DNA of 64,000 bases from Adiantum capillus-veneris (GCA_014529385.2 CM043946.1:36469058-36533057); one strand, 5' to 3'. Counted from the first letter of the stretch, positions 1 to 12,830 are shown. The notes: generated from the letters alone by a model not told the origin. Numbers and translations: made by a program.

Positions 1-1246
1 GTAGATGAAGATGGGGGAGCTTGTAGTGAGAGACAATGAGTTTGGAGAAAAGGGTGACTTTTGAGAAAGAATGGCTGAGAAAAGGACATTTTGGTTAAAA
101 AAAGAAGGTTTTTGACCATAGAATTGGTTTGGGGGGGTGGGGGAGGGTTGGAGAGTGAAAAATGAGGTTTTGGGAACTTTTAAAAATTTTGAATTTTTAG
201 GGTCTTTTGATGCACGTAAATGAGAAGTCTATTTATGTTGGAGGGAAAGCATGGGCTCCACTCCCACCCCCTCTTCCACTCTCCCTTATACTCTTTGAAA
301 AGGTAGAGAGAGAATGTAGCTTCCTCGTCCCTAGTCTCTATTTAAGTCTAGACAAAACCTATGAGAGCCTAAAAAAAAGTCTATGAAACTACCCTCAATC
401 ATTGGCCTTGTCCCCTTAACCACACACATTTTTAGCTTTAACACTAGAGTGGTAACATAACACTTTTATGTCCTTGGACACTTTTGTGTCCTCTTAACTC
501 AACAACTTCCAAGAATTGTTACTTGAGATGCCAAGTAGATTCTAAGGCGTTCTATAGCCACAAAGCTTGCTTATGACTTGAAAAAAATTTGGAAATTTTT
601 TGGGCTAGTGATTCCATCTTTAGAGTTTGGTTTGAATAACAATTTTCATAAAATAGGCATTAGACCACTCTTAAGCACAATTTAATGGCCTTTTAAGTGC
701 TACATAGCTAGCATGGGTAAGCTACATAGTTAGCATGGATAATTATAAAGATGTTTTCATGCTTCTAATAGCTGGAGAGTCTATGTATCGGAAGTTATGG
801 CCCATTTATGAAAAAATCTTTATGTTGATTTATTAGTAAAATTTACACTTTGATGAATATTTTGAAGGTGTTTTTAGAATCATAAGGCAAGCTTCAGTGT
901 GGTCATTGAGTGATTACTATATAACTCTTCTTCCTTGAGTTTTGGGCCCCCTAAGACCCTAAATAGAAAATAGCACAGAGGTGGGAGTGATTTTGCAGTT
1001 TACCAAAATCAAACTCACTTTGAGTTATGCTCATATTGTCTTCAAATTTCTAAATTTCACTGAATCAACATGGTGCATTTTGAATCTTAGCTCCAAATAA
1101 AATGATACAATCTCAATTTGGCATGAGCTTGATAGGTTTATAAGTGATATAGAAGGCCACGTTGTGGAAGCCAGTTTTAATGCAACCACAATAGTCCAAA
1201 CAAGAGAAGGAACAAAAACAACAATAGAACGGGTAATGAGACAGCC
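1..1246. other. unassigned AT-rich stretch, no gene seen
   Basis: No reading frame of plausible coding character and no recognisable element ends were found. It lies directly upstream of a decayed plus-strand Ty3 element and is probably that element's lost gag or LTR, but nothing in the sequence proves it. Confidence 0.4.
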
Positions 1247-1604
1247 TTGGATTTGCAAAATGAGTCCAAAGAGCCGCATAAAATGACTATGTTGGGTAAA
1301 AATAAAGAAGTTAGAAGGCAAAGCAGAGATAAAAGAAGCCCAAGTTCATCCAAAAAGGTAATCCATATGGAAGAGCCAAGCTTGTTGGACTCTTTGATGG
1401 AGCACAAGATCTTGTTGAAAAGGCTACTTGATCTATTCCCAAGGTTCAAGGACAGGGTGTTCAGTCACCTAATGCTAGACATGAACAGAAATGCCATGGT
1501 AGCGCAACCCTTGACTGAATGCCAAATCGCCTAGTCTAAAGAAGTTATGCACACTAGGGATGATAATGTGGCATGCATGAATAAATCTAGCAATCAAGGC
1601 AAAA

Positions 1605-1925
1605 GAAATGAAGGGGGTGATCCTTGATGGAGGCTCCAAAGTCAAGTAATCTCTGAGGAAGCAAGAAGAGATTAAAGCTTGACTTCAAACCCATTTCATT
1701 CAATATTAGAATGGTTGATATTAGCACAGTGATCCCAAAAGATTGTTAAGGAATGTCAAAGCCAATATCAATGGCATGGAATTTCTCCTATATCTGGTAG
1801 TCATACCGATGCAAAAGGGAGACAATTGCTAGGTATCAACTACAGCTAGGGAGGCCTTGGTTGAGGGATGCCGAATAGTGAAGCATGATTGGGACAAAGA
1901 CAAAATATCTATGAGAAAAGAAAAG
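1605..1925 (+). pseudogene. Ty3 aspartic protease remnant
   Basis: Around 1620 the reading ILDGGSK resembles the D-G-[GA]-[SA] active-site loop of plant Ty3 proteases. Around 1843-1870 the motif LGRPWLRDA, typical of the C-terminal part of the same domain, is readable in another frame. At least one frameshift and several stops separate them. Spacing and order before the RT remnant support the call. No function is expected. Confidence 0.6.
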
Positions 1926-2339
1926 AAAAGAATATCTTTGGGAACAACAAGGCAAAAAGAGAATTGTCCTTAACATAGAAGCATGTAGAGACATGGAAGA
2001 AGGACTCATGCAACATGGCAAAAGGACTGGAAGATGATAAAGAGGAGGCACTATTGAAGCAAAACCCGGATCTAATGCCTCTATTCTTAGTTCCCATAGA
2101 TTGGCTATTAGAGAAGGTTAGCAAAAAATGGTAGCTGGGAATGAAAAATCTGAAGGAGTTAGTGCAAAGAAATGAGCCAAGAAAAAGCCTAGTACAAAGG
2201 AAAAGTGAACAAGCCAAGAAGGATGTGAAGGCATGGATGTAAGAGTAAGCGTTAAAAGAGGCAAAACCACCTGTACAAGTAAAACTTGATCAACCACAAG
2301 AGGTCAATATAGTCATGCTAGAGGAAGAAAAGATGGTGA

Positions 2340-3275
2340 AAATCAGTACATAACTCAAAAAGGAGTTCCAAGAACAGCTACTTATGTTGTTGGAAGAATA
2401 CAAGGATGTGTTTTCGTGGTCATACACAGACACAAAAGCCAGAAACCCAAATTTTACGAGCATAAGATTAATTTGAATAAGGAGCAGTGCTGGTCAAACA
2501 ACAAAGATAGAGAATGGACACAAACTATGCCAAACAAATGAAAGAGGAAATTGATAGACTGTTGAGGGTTCATATATCCGATAGACAAAGCCACATGGAT
2601 GTCTCCCATAGTAGTGGTCCCCATAAAGAATATAAAAATCAAGGTATGGGTTGACTAGAGATGGATTAATGTGGCGACCATCCCAAACCCATTTCCCTTG
2701 CAATGAGGTGGCCAAAAAGGAAATGTATACCTTCTTAGATGGGTTTTAGTGGTTACAACCAAGTGAAGATGGCTCTAGAAGACAGAGATAAAATGGAATT
2801 TGTCATATAATGGAGAGTTTTTGTGGCCACAATGATGATGTTTGGTCTGAAGAATGCACCAGCCACATTTCAAAGGATGGTGCAAGAAATATCTTATGAC
2901 TACCTGACTGATTTTATGACATTCTTTGTGGATGATTTCATTGTAGTAGGAGACAAGGTCAAGCACCTTTTCCATTTAAGGCTATGCTTGTAGAGATGCA
3001 GCGATACAAGAATAAAAATCAACCCTGAAAAGTGTGCATTTTCAGTTAAGTCTGGAGTCCTCCTAGAACACATTGTGTCAAAGCAAGGGATCATGATTGA
3101 TCCTAAAAAGGTGAAAGACATTCTAGATATCAAACCATCAACAACAACAGAGCACCTGGAAAGGTTCCTAGGTAAATTAAAATGCCATTCTCAATTTGTA
3201 AGATATATTGCTCATGTAGCATGCCAGCTATATATGCTCATTATAAAAGATGTACAATCTATATGGTCACCATAA
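2340..3275 (+). pseudogene. Ty3 reverse transcriptase remnant
   Basis: The N-terminal connection EYKDVFSWSYTD is readable near 2395. About 2833-2985 reads MMFGLKNAPATFQRMVQ followed by FMTFFVDDFIVVG, the palm with the catalytic FVDD box. 3075-3275 is the thumb, with HIVSKQGIMIDPKKVKDI and LERFLGKL. The frame is interrupted at least three times before the palm and once after it. The family is clearly Ty3/gypsy and the copy is dead. Confidence 0.8.
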
Positions 3276-3563
3276 TGCCATCATTATTTTGAACTAGCAA
3301 GAAAGATGCTCACCACCATACCTATTTTAGTGCCTAGATCAGTCCAAACCTTTCCATGTATATATTGAGACGACCCGGGGTGGACGGTCCGGGGTGGGCA
3401 GCTGGGAGGTGGCCTCTAAACACCCCTCAAGGCTCCCGTGTCGTTCAATTGACTTAAGGGAAAACACAATATCAAAGAACCCAACACTCAAGACCCATGC
3501 AAAACAAATGTGTGTGATTTGCTTTAGGGCACCACCTAGTTTGCGTACGAACTAGGACGTGGG

Positions 3564-3727
<164 letters not shown>

Positions 3728-4305
3728 AAACCCCAAATATAACGCATCAATGAGGACACACCATCACAACAATGTAAGCTTGAAAACTTAATCCCGATTG
3801 CTAGCTTGGATGGCACGATACGCGCGCACACACACACACACAACCCAAACATACACACACAAGGGCACCAGTGTCTTAGGGCAAGGGGACTCACTCTCCA
3901 CCTAAAAAAACGCTCTTACATGTGGGCACTTCAAACATCTTAAATTAACACTTCAATCACCAAGCAAGAACAATGATGAAGCTCCACACTTATGCACAAA
4001 TAAATCAAAATGACTTACACAACATTGTCCATGATGGCGAGTGTTGAAGATTGAAGATGATAGTAGAAATATCCAACACTTAATTGGAGAGATGGGATTT
4101 GTACATGAGGGCAATTATTTCAACTCACACTCCCATTCCAATCATGAGAGGCTATCCCTTGGGATGAAGTCTTGATCTCTCTCAAAGCTACTTCTATGAT
4201 GTCATTAGGGCTAGAATGGGAGCTTTCCTCTATCCCAAGAACTCCTCACTACAAAACGAATTTCCTAAGAAATTGTGAGGGTGTCTAATGGGTGCAAGAA
4301 CCTCT

Positions 4306-4314
4306 CCTTTTATA
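4306..4314 (-). promoter_or_regulatory. LTR TATA box (TATAAAAGG, minus strand)
   Basis: A TATAAAAGG box on the minus strand followed by purine-rich sequence, inside the proposed LTR and in the orientation of its integrase. It is the expected core promoter of that LTR. Confidence 0.5.
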
Positions 4315-5501
4315 GATTCTAGGAGGATTAAATTTGTCATAGAGTGTACTTAATCATCTTGATAAATCTCAGTTTTGAGAGAGCCCCATGATCCATGTGA
4401 CTCCACACTTTAAATGCGGGTCAAGGGGAGAGGAGAGAGAAATGAGGTGGGGTCGATAAATTAGAAGGGTTAGAAATAGAGATTTAGTGGTGTTACTAAT
4501 AATGGAATACAAAAAGGGGTTTATACAAATGAAGTATGGCTATTTGTCAAGAAGTAGATGGAATTAGCATGGAGTTTTAGCCAAAAATGGATGTTGAAAT
4601 GAGCAAGATGGATGGGGGTTTCTATTAAAAGGGAGCTTAAGATTCCATAATGAAGTAAATCAGATTTGAAATAGGATGGATTGCGAGCTAGCTTGCTGAT
4701 TTTTACTTCATGTATGAGCTCTAATGGTGAAGGAGATGGAGAGGAGGGTGTATGAGCAAGAACCTCAATGCTTAAAATCAGCCCATAAGGACTTCAAATC
4801 AATAAAGGGAGAGAGGACAAGCATCATTGATGAGGTAAGGGCGTGAAAGAAGCTAGAGGGGTGCACGAATATGCCAAAATACCTATGGAGGGGAATAAAT
4901 AATGAGAAAAGGGGGTCTCCAAGCATTTAAAGCTCTCTTGTAACTCCCCCTTTTATGAAATTTTCCACTATGAATACAAAAATAAAGGAATGGTCTTCTT
5001 CTTTTCTTTCAATTTTTGATTCATGAGGCTTGTAACTCATGGATTGGTCCACCCGATATGATAATCTTGGTCCAGACATTTTCTTCTTTCAAGATTTTTT
5101 ATTAGATTGACCAATCCATGTGCTTCAAGTTCCCTTGTAGTACTCATACACAAGAGTCCATAATGCCTCAAAGGAAATACTAAGGAAATAATCTAACCCA
5201 CACTTATGAATTATTTATTAAGAAGAGACCCACACACTCATTTACATAGTGTAATTGGTTAGCAACCATTAGGTTAACTCCTCTTGTAAAGGCTACAATC
5301 AATGTGGTATTTCTAAAAATTACCTTAAAGCTTTGTCGATGACTGTGTCTAGACACTAAGCATGTCGGTGTAGTCTACTCCTTGAAATTTGTGACTCCAA
5401 ATTTACAATTAGGTACACCTTTGTCCTTGAAATCCTTACACTTAGGGCTTGCTATGCATTATTCTGTCAGAATAGCCAAGACCAAAAAACGGCTATCAAC
5501 A

Positions 5502-5521
5502 CCCCCCCGCCCCCCCTCCCC
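5502..5521 (-). other. polypurine tract
   Basis: On the minus strand this is an almost pure G run (plus strand C-rich) lying directly before the TG of the LTR. This is where second-strand DNA synthesis is primed in LTR retrotransposons. Confidence 0.6.
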
Positions 5522-5537
5522 AAACTCGATGGTTCAT

Positions 5538-6998
5538 TCATGTACCATTGAAAGGCATGATTTGTAATGCTAGTTGGGGATAGTCTTGCATGTTGGGACT
5601 GAAATGTGGCCCCCTTGTGCATTTCTCTTGGTCTCTGACATCTAAATCTTTTTCTCTCCTACATACATGGGCTAAATAACATAACTGACTCACCTTGGTG
5701 CTATGACTTTGTGTCCTTTGCAAATTTTGTGGCACAATGTGACTCAAATATAGCTTTAATCTATATCCATCCTCCTTTTTGGAGTGCCTTGTCCCATCCA
5801 AATCTTTGAGTTGGTAGAATCCCTTTGTGTAGGTCTCACTTACAATGAATGGACCTTCCCATCTGGTATTGAATTTAGCATCAAATCTGTTGTGTAGCTT
5901 GTTATTATACCTGAGAACCAAGCTTCCTTCTGTGATATCCTTCTCCTTCAATGTTGCATCAAACTTCTCCTTCAATTGTATGGTCTTTCTTTTGTAGCAT
6001 GAATAGGCCCTTTCTCTCTTCCATTCCAGCTCCACCAAAGTAAGTAATCTATCTATCCATACCTCTTGCGCATCTTTGAAATCCTTTCCTGTGAGTCTAA
6101 TGGTTGGGATGTTTAGCTCTATTGGTTGCAAGGCTTCTTTTATGTACACCAAGTGGAATGGAGTAAACTTAGTAGCATCCTTGAAGGTTGTATAATATGC
6201 CCACAAGGCCCCATTGAAGAACTTGTCCCACAGCTTTGGCTTGTTTTGCACCATCTTTCCAATGATACCTGGCAATGACAACATTAGCTTTCTCTACTAA
6301 ACCATTTGATTGTGGATAGTAGGGTGTGCTATGCCCATGTAAAATGTGAATCTCTTCACATACTTCTATTAGGAGGCCTTTCCTATATTTCGGACCATTA
6401 TCCGAGACCATCTCTAGGGGTTTTCCAAACCTGCAACATATGTGGGTATACACAAACCTGCTCACTGTTTTCTCATTCACTCTTGCCACACTTTGCGCTT
6501 CCACCCACCTAGTCATGTAATTGATAGCCACAAGGATGTATACTTTACCATTTGCTTTCCTAGGCAAGGGCCACATTGCATCAATGCCTCGTTTCTCAAA
6601 AGGACCATTTGCAATTACTAGTTGTTGTGGACGGTACAAAAACCTCTTATCAACATTTACTTGGCAATTATGACATCTTTTACACCAATGTTGAACATCC
6701 ACATGCAAACTCGATCATACATATCCTGCAAGTAAAATGTTATTTACTATTAGTTCATGTGCAAAATGATTGCCACATGCTTCTTCATGCAAACCTTCTA
6801 GAATGGCTGGGATTTCCTCAGTGTGAGGTACTCTCCTACAAACTTGATCCACATGCAAACTGGGTCATACATATCCCGCAAGTAAAATCATCTTTATTGT
6901 TAGTTCATGTGCAAATGATCGCCACATGATTCTTCATGCAAACCTTCTAGAATGGCTGGGCTTTGCTCAGTGTGAGGTACTCTCCTACAAACCTAATC
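5538..6998 (-). pseudogene. Ty3 integrase, broken
   Basis: Read on the minus strand from about 6990. The zinc-binding HHCC region ends in HWCKRCHNCQ, followed by the catalytic core with Asp in INYMTRWVEA, Asp in MVSDNGPKY and Glu in NGLVEKAN. The C-terminal domain contains TPFHLVY and RWEGPFIVSETY. A frameshift near 6268 divides the core into two frames. The HHCC region is disrupted by a 150 bp internal tandem duplication. No chromodomain is evident. The copy is dead. Confidence 0.85.
6699..6998 (-). repeat. 150 bp tandem duplication inside integrase
   Basis: 6699-6848 and 6849-6998 are near-identical, both starting CCACATGCAAACT. They cover the integrase zinc-binding region. The related copies near 17.2 and 41.3 kb have only one unit. 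Confidence 0.8.
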
Positions 6999-7190
6999 CA
7001 TGCCTCGTTGGTACAAATCACCTTCCAAGAATAAGAAAGCACTTGCCTTCTTAACAAGACTCATTTCTTTTCTCTAGTGAAACCTTCTAGAAACTCTCCT
7101 TCCAATATGTAGTTGATAATTGGAGCAAAGGATTCCATCCGTTTCTGCTTTGGTTGCTTTATGACAACTGTAACCATGAAAACCTGCACT

Positions 7191-7547
7191 TCATTTTGTC
7201 CAAATGGAGTGAACTTCTTTGGATTCCAACCTTTCATTCTTGCATGCCCAAATGCCTAAAATTTGCTTTACAATGAGAAGTGCATCCCCCTTTACCATGA
7301 CCCGTAGTACATTTTGAGCCAAACACATCCTCAAACCATGAATTAACACATCATATTCAGCCTCATTATTGCTATTAGATCCTTCCAAAATGACCTGTTC
7401 CTTCTTCACAAATTCTCCTCCCGGGTCAACCAACACAAGCCCTCCCCCTGCTTTACCTATGACTTTACTAAAGGCTCCGTCGAAGAATAATGTGAATGCA
7501 TAAGGTATACCTTTAGGTGGTGATGGAGGTAGAGACTTTACTGTCAT
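7191..7547 (-). pseudogene. Ty3 RNase H domain (copy 1 of 4)
   Basis: On the minus strand the domain shows the acidic residues in order: FFDGAF, NNEAEYDVLIHGL and VKGDALLIVKQ. This is the ribonuclease H that degrades the RNA strand during reverse transcription. The frame is open over about 118 codons, but the RT that should precede it is missing and the copy ends near 7765. Near-identical copies occur at 17556-17888, 41565-42023 and 44701-45033. Confidence 0.85.
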
Positions 7548-7897
7548 AAAAACTAATATCTAACAACTCTGAATGATTCTCTCTTATTAAACTGATCATT
7601 TAATATGGGAGGATAAAGGAAACAAGTGTTGGAATATTACAATGTGCTTCTAGGCTTGTCTCAGCACGGGACCAAGAAGTGAGAGAAGTTAACATCTCTC
7701 TAAAGGTCCAATAGGAGACAGCTGACCAAAGAGCAATGTGCATGTAATGGAGCTCAAGGACCTGATGGGTAGAAGAAGTGGATGCTATGGGAGTGAAGCG
7801 TGCCAGGCACAAAGAGGCCTCTTAAAGAGAAGAGAAGATGAATGGGAAGGCGGAGTATAGCAAGTAAGCAACTAAACCGCGACGGAAGATAGACATC
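7548..7897. other. junction of two opposed Ty3 elements
   Basis: Up to about 7765 this matches the sequence left of the LTR at 18.1 kb. Beyond that it is unique and leads into the plus-strand pol. The plus-strand element's 5' LTR, primer site and gag are not found, so it was truncated here. Confidence 0.5.
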
Positions 7898-8791
7898 GTG
7901 GACTTCTCACTAGGTGAGTATGCAAAACCCTATGACTTAGTTCAGGATGTGTTAATGCAGGGCCCGAAGATAACTTGGCCCCAATTACTCCACCTTGCAC
8001 CAAGAATGAGGAGGCAATGGATAAAAATGGTGAGTTCCAGGAAATCAAGACCCAAGATAGCTGGGGCTATCTCTGGAAGGGATCTCAACGACATCCTACC
8101 AACCATGGATGCCCACATTAAGGGGCAACGAATCTCAAACTTCTACATAGATGGTGGCGCGCAAATATGCGTCATGAGTGAAAAGATGATGCACCATCTA
8201 GGTCTAGAGGTAAGTAGGCCGGCACCCTGCCGAGCCAAAATGGCAAACAATGTAGGAGTGAAATGCGTAGGCATTGTGAATGTGGTCAAAGTAAAAGCAT
8301 TCAATACAGAAGTGGAGGTAGACATCTTTGTAATTCCACACAAAGGGGAGGGCTACCCCATCATTCTTGGGAGGCCTTGGCTTATGGCTATGGAGGCTAA
8401 ACAAGACTGGAGCACCGGAATGATTCAGATGAAGGACGCTAAAGGGAAGTCCATATTCTACGACATGAGGACTAGGAAGCAACGGAACATGATCTTGGAG
8501 GCTTCAGAAGATGAGTCTACCAACGACTATTCGTCTACCTCAGGAGAAGAGACAACCACCACTGACGGAAGTGACAGTAGCATCAAAGTGATGGGGGTAA
8601 TTCTTAAAGACCTGAAAAGATTGACACAATCTAAAACACCCCCGACAAACCAAGAGAAACCATCATGTACGCAGTCCTTGGAGGATGCAAGTAAATTACA
8701 AAAAATGCTCTCAAATGAGCTAACCAATGAAGGAAGGAAGGAATATGTCTCCATGCTAGGTAACTTCACTACTTTGTTCATTGATGTCTAG
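7898..8791 (+). pseudogene. E1 aspartic protease region
   Basis: 297 codons. The N-terminal linker YDLVQDVLMQGPKITWPQLL is typical of plant Ty3 polyproteins. The protease has the active-site loop YIDGGAQICVMSEKM and the motif IILGRPWLMAM. A Ser/Thr-rich spacer follows. A TAG at 8789-8791 interrupts the frame just before the RT, which continues in the same frame, so this stop is a point mutation and not a natural end. Confidence 0.85.
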
Positions 8792-9740
8792 GATAAGATC
8801 ACAGGAATTACAGTAGTGCAACACCACATAAAACTTAAGGAAGGTAGTAAACCCGTAGTGCAGAAGCTCAGAAGACTTGGAGTAATCGAACAAGAGGCAC
8901 TACTTAAAGAGGTGAGAAGTTTGCTACAAGCAGGTTTCGTCTACCCTGTCGAAAACTCAGAATGGAGATCCCCAGTAGTAGTCACAAAAGAAAAAAGGTA
9001 AGTGGAGAGTCTGTGTGGACTATAAACCTCTCAATGCAACCACAAAGAGGGATCACTTTCCCCTCCCATTCCAGGATGAAATTCTCAATGAAGTGGCGGG
9101 TCACGAACGATACACAGTGTGCGATGGCTACTTAGGATACTTCCAGATTAGCATTATGGAAGAAGATCAGAAGAAGACAACCTTCATCACACCTTGGGGA
9201 TGCTTTGCTTACAGGGTGATGCCTTTTGGCCTCACTAACGTCCTGGCCACATTTCAGCGCTATGTGACCTTTGTTTTCCAACCCTACTTTGGAACATCAA
9301 TACGGGTTTTCATAGATGATTTTTGCATCTATAGTTCACGAGCCCTTCACTTAAGCAAAGTCTATGATGGCTGAACCAAGATGCAAACCTTGGGTGGCCA
9401 GCTCAACGTGGATAAGTGTCACATTGGTGAAAGCAAAGTCACTCTCCTCGGCCATGCAATTTTAGAAAAAAGGATTGAGGCTGACCCTAGCAAGATTCAA
9501 GCCCTGGTATCTTCGTCATCACCCACCACTGCTAAGCTGTTGGTTTCTTTCCTTCAGAAGGTAAGATACTTAAGCATGTTCATTCGCTTGCTATTTGAAG
9601 TGGTCCTTCCCCTACAACAACTCATCCAGAGGGATGTCTTCTCATGGAGTGAAGAGAATGAGTAGCAATTTACTGAGGTAAAGCAAATCCTAGCTAAGCT
9701 TCCCACCATTTCACCCCCTAAGTGGGACGAGCCATGTTAT
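8792..9740 (+). pseudogene. E1 reverse transcriptase, broken
   Basis: The fingers region reads VQHHIKLKEGSKPVVQKLRR. A one-base loss in the A run near 8998 shifts the frame. RT then continues with VDYKPLNATTKRDHFPLPF, FITPWGCFAYRVMPFGLTN and the catalytic box FIDDFCIYS near 9310. A TGA at 9372-9374 and a TAG at 9663-9665 break the thumb. Family: Ty3/gypsy RT. Confidence 0.88.
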
Positions 9741-10853
9741 GTGAACCCTAGTGTAGGAAGTGATACACTCGGAGCCGTGCTAATGCAAAAGGACCCCCAA
9801 AATTCTTTCATGCGCCCTATTTACTTCTCTAGTCATGTCATGACCTCGTCAGAAAAGGGATTTACCGAAGTAGAACACATGGTTCTGATAGTAATGTTTG
9901 CTACCACAAAGTTCCGCTCCTATCTCCTTCCTAGACCCTTTGTAATCCTAACAATGGAAGAGGTTTTCCCATATGTAATGCGACACATGGATGTCTCATC
10001 TAGGATCTCTAAGTGGTTAATTAGATTACAAGAGTTTGACTACACCATGCAAGTAGAAAACTCCACTAGGGCTAGTTTAGCGGGAATTTTCACTCATCGT
10101 CACTATGAGAAAAAGCTGAAGGTCAACACGGAAACAAAGGAAGAAACACCAATGGTAGAGAGTCCTAGGCTAGAAAGAGCTCACTCTCTTTTCTTTGACT
10201 TAGCGTACAAGAGAACAATGGACCAGTCTGCAGCTGGCATAGTCATTTTCAATGAGCAACAAGAAAGAGTATTCTCCATCGGGCAGTTATTACACTCCCA
10301 CTCCAACAATGAAGCAGAATATGCAGCCCTAATTCTTGGGTTGGAAAAATGTATTTCACAAGGAATTCAGCGCCTAAATGTGTTTGGCGATGCTTTGCTT
10401 TTGATAAGGCAGATAAATGGCACTTGGGATCTTCTAAGGAAATTTGAAGCAGTGAAACTATTTCATGTCCCCAGAGCAGAAAATCAGGAGGCGGATGCTC
10501 TAGCCAAAGAAAGAATACAAGACGTTCCCATAGGAGCCATCAAACTTAAGCTACCCCTCTATCAAGGTAGTGATGCTATGCCTGATGTCGTCAGCTTTCT
10601 AGATACAGGAGAATGTCCGAAAGGATACACCAAAGGCCAGAAACAGTGGCTGGTAAGGAAGGCTACCAGATACCTCCTTGTAAACGACCACTTGTATTGT
10701 AAGGGCAATGATCAGATTCTCAGTCGTGTGCCAACCTCCAGTGAGATCACAGAGGTAATTTCAAGTTGCCATGATGGCGGCTGCGGCGGTCATTTTGCTC
10801 TAGATATCACCAGTAGGAAGATTCTACAAGCAAGCAGGATACTCTTGGCCTAG
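9741..10853 (+). pseudogene. E1 RT connection, RNase H and integrase zinc domain
   Basis: 370 open codons in the same frame as the RT. A tether region is followed by RNase H with FFDLAYK, NNEAEYAALILGL, FGDALLLIRQ and the final ENQEADALA. The integrase HHCC domain then begins with CHDGGCGGHFALDITS. A one-base insertion near 10830 throws the frame to a false stop at 10853. The next block continues the domain in another frame. Confidence 0.85.
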
Positions 10854-10854
10854 C

Positions 10855-11893
10855 TTGAACAGGGATGTACACCATTGGTGTAAAACATGTAAGGCTTGTC
10901 AAGTGTTAACCTATAAACCACAAACTCCTATCATCTCATATGGTCCATTTGAGAAATGGGGAATAGATGCAATCGGTCGTTTACCAAGGGCCCAATTAGG
11001 TAAACTATACATCATAGTGGGTGTAGACTACATGACTCGATGGACAGAGGCAACAGCCACCACCCCCATTACAGCCCAAGAGGTGGCAAAGTTCATTTTT
11101 GAGCATATCTGTTGCCGTTCTGGTACTCCTCTAGAGATAATATCAGATAGAGGACCAGTTTTCATAGGCGATATGGTGGGAGAACTGATGAAGAAGTTAG
11201 GCATCACACGCCGACATTCCACACCATACTATCCACAATGCAATGGTCTGGTAGAGAAGGTAAATGGAATGATTTGTAAAATTATTACAAAACAGGTGAA
11301 CAATCACACAGGTGACTGGGATAAACATCTCATGGTGGCTCTTTGAGCCTACCGAATGACGTTCCGAACATCACTAGGTTTCACCCCTTTCCATCTAGTG
11401 TATGGGAAGGAGGCAATTATACCCATTGAGGTACAGATAGCTAGCTTATGAGTCTTGGCTAGCCAGATACAATGCCCAATTGTAAATCTCCGAAACCATA
11501 TCCTGGATCTGGAGAGGCTCCAACTAGATAGGGAAGAAGCCATCAATCACTATGCAGTGCAGGCAGAACGACGCCGGCTCACTTTCAATCAAGGGCTTAA
11601 AGAAAAGGGAGTGGAAAAAGGTATGTTAGTACTAAGATAAGACAACAGGTTTGACACCAGGAAGAACAAGAAATTTCAACCCAGATGGGAAGGACCATTC
11701 ATCATCAAGGCCATTTAACGACAGCTATAAGCTGATGGAAGCAGATGGGAGAATTCACATGACTAGAGTCAATGGATGGAGGGTGAAAAGGTATTTTCTT
11801 AGGTTTGATCCAGAATTCATGCTAGAAATTCCAAAAGAGGGAGAACCCTCTAACTCTACAGCTAAAGATGTAGAGGAAGGGCTAGAAGCATGA
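10855..11893 (+). pseudogene. E1 integrase core and C-terminus
   Basis: HHWCKTCKACQ completes the zinc domain. The catalytic residues are Asp in WGIDAIGRLP, Asp in IISDRGPVF and Glu in NGLVEKVNG. In-frame TGA at 11344-11346 and 11449-11451 and TAA at 11638-11640 occur where related elements have sense codons (Trp, Arg and Tyr would fit). A frameshift near 11715 follows RWEGPF. The C-terminus ends in SYKLMEADGRIHMTRVNGW and has no evident chromodomain. Confidence 0.85.
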
Positions 11894-11907
11894 GTGCCTC
11901 TAGCCAG

Positions 11908-11917
11908 ATGGGAGGGC
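11908..11917 (+). other. E1 polypurine tract
   Basis: GATGGGAGGGC lies directly before TGTCGG, the start of the LTR, just after the end of pol. Confidence 0.6.
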
Positions 11918-12090
11918 TGTCGGCTTTCGAAACCGTGACCGTGAGAACCACACCCTAAGGAACGAAAGGTTTGTTACCAAAAGAAAGAAAGAAAAAAAAA
12001 AGCCTTTACCATTTACCATACCCCCCCCAAGGTTAACCACTAGTGGGGCGTCGCCAGTTTGGCCACACCCCTCCATTATCACCAAAAGAC

Positions 12091-12092
<2 letters not shown>

Positions 12093-12136
<44 letters not shown>
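12093..12136. repeat. (CT)n microsatellite
   Basis: Pure CT dinucleotide repeat in the E1 LTR. Confidence 0.97.
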
Positions 12137-12139
<3 letters not shown>

Positions 12140-12251
12140 TCCTGGCCCCGCTAATATTTTCTCTCTCCTACTCTACCACTGCATCACCCGGCCCGATAGG
12201 TGCATTGGTGTCTCTGTCACACTCCAGCCACGACGGGCCACCATCGATATT

Positions 12252-12253
<2 letters not shown>

Positions 12254-12340
<87 letters not shown>
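12254..12340. repeat. (CT)n microsatellite
   Basis: Pure CT repeat of about 87 bp in the E1 LTR. Confidence 0.97.
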
Positions 12341-12344
<4 letters not shown>

Positions 12345-12430
12345 GTCCACACTCTAGCCCCTGCGGGCCGTACCCCCCCCCCCGTCTTGTCCACACTCCC
12401 TTCGGCCCCATTCACCCCCCCTGTTTTATT

Positions 12431-12457
12431 CCCCCCCCCCCCCCCCCCCCCCCCCCC
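12431..12457. repeat. poly-C tract
   Basis: 27 consecutive C residues in the E1 LTR. The true length may be an assembly estimate. Confidence 0.95.
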
Positions 12458-12474
12458 TATCTACAGCTAGCCCT

Positions 12475-12598
<124 letters not shown>

Positions 12599-12684
12599 GC
12601 CACGGCGGGTCTTAGGGAAATCCCCTCTCTCCATCCCTCTATCTTTCTCACCCTCTCTTCCTGTATCCTCTAAACCCCCACCAT

Positions 12685-12687
<3 letters not shown>

Positions 12688-12752
<65 letters not shown>
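12688..12752. repeat. (CT)n microsatellite
   Basis: About 65 bp of CT repeat followed by a C run. Confidence 0.97.
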
Positions 12753-12754
<2 letters not shown>

Positions 12755-12828
12755 CCCCCCCCTCACAACCCCTATCTCCCTCTCTCTCCCTCTCTTCCCT
12801 TTGTGGGAACCACCCCTAAGCCACATAA

Positions 12829-12830
<2 letters not shown>

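Larger units (their letters stand above)
1247..3290 (+). mobile_element. decayed Ty3/gypsy retrotransposon, plus strand
   Basis: A heavily mutated gag-pol internal region can be followed across changing frames. A linker (about 1247-1534, with the leucine-rich stretch LLDSLMEHKILLKRLLDLFP) is followed by an aspartic-protease remnant and then a reverse-transcriptase remnant in the usual Ty3 order. No LTRs could be identified. Stops and frameshifts in every domain show that this is an old insertion. Confidence 0.7.
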
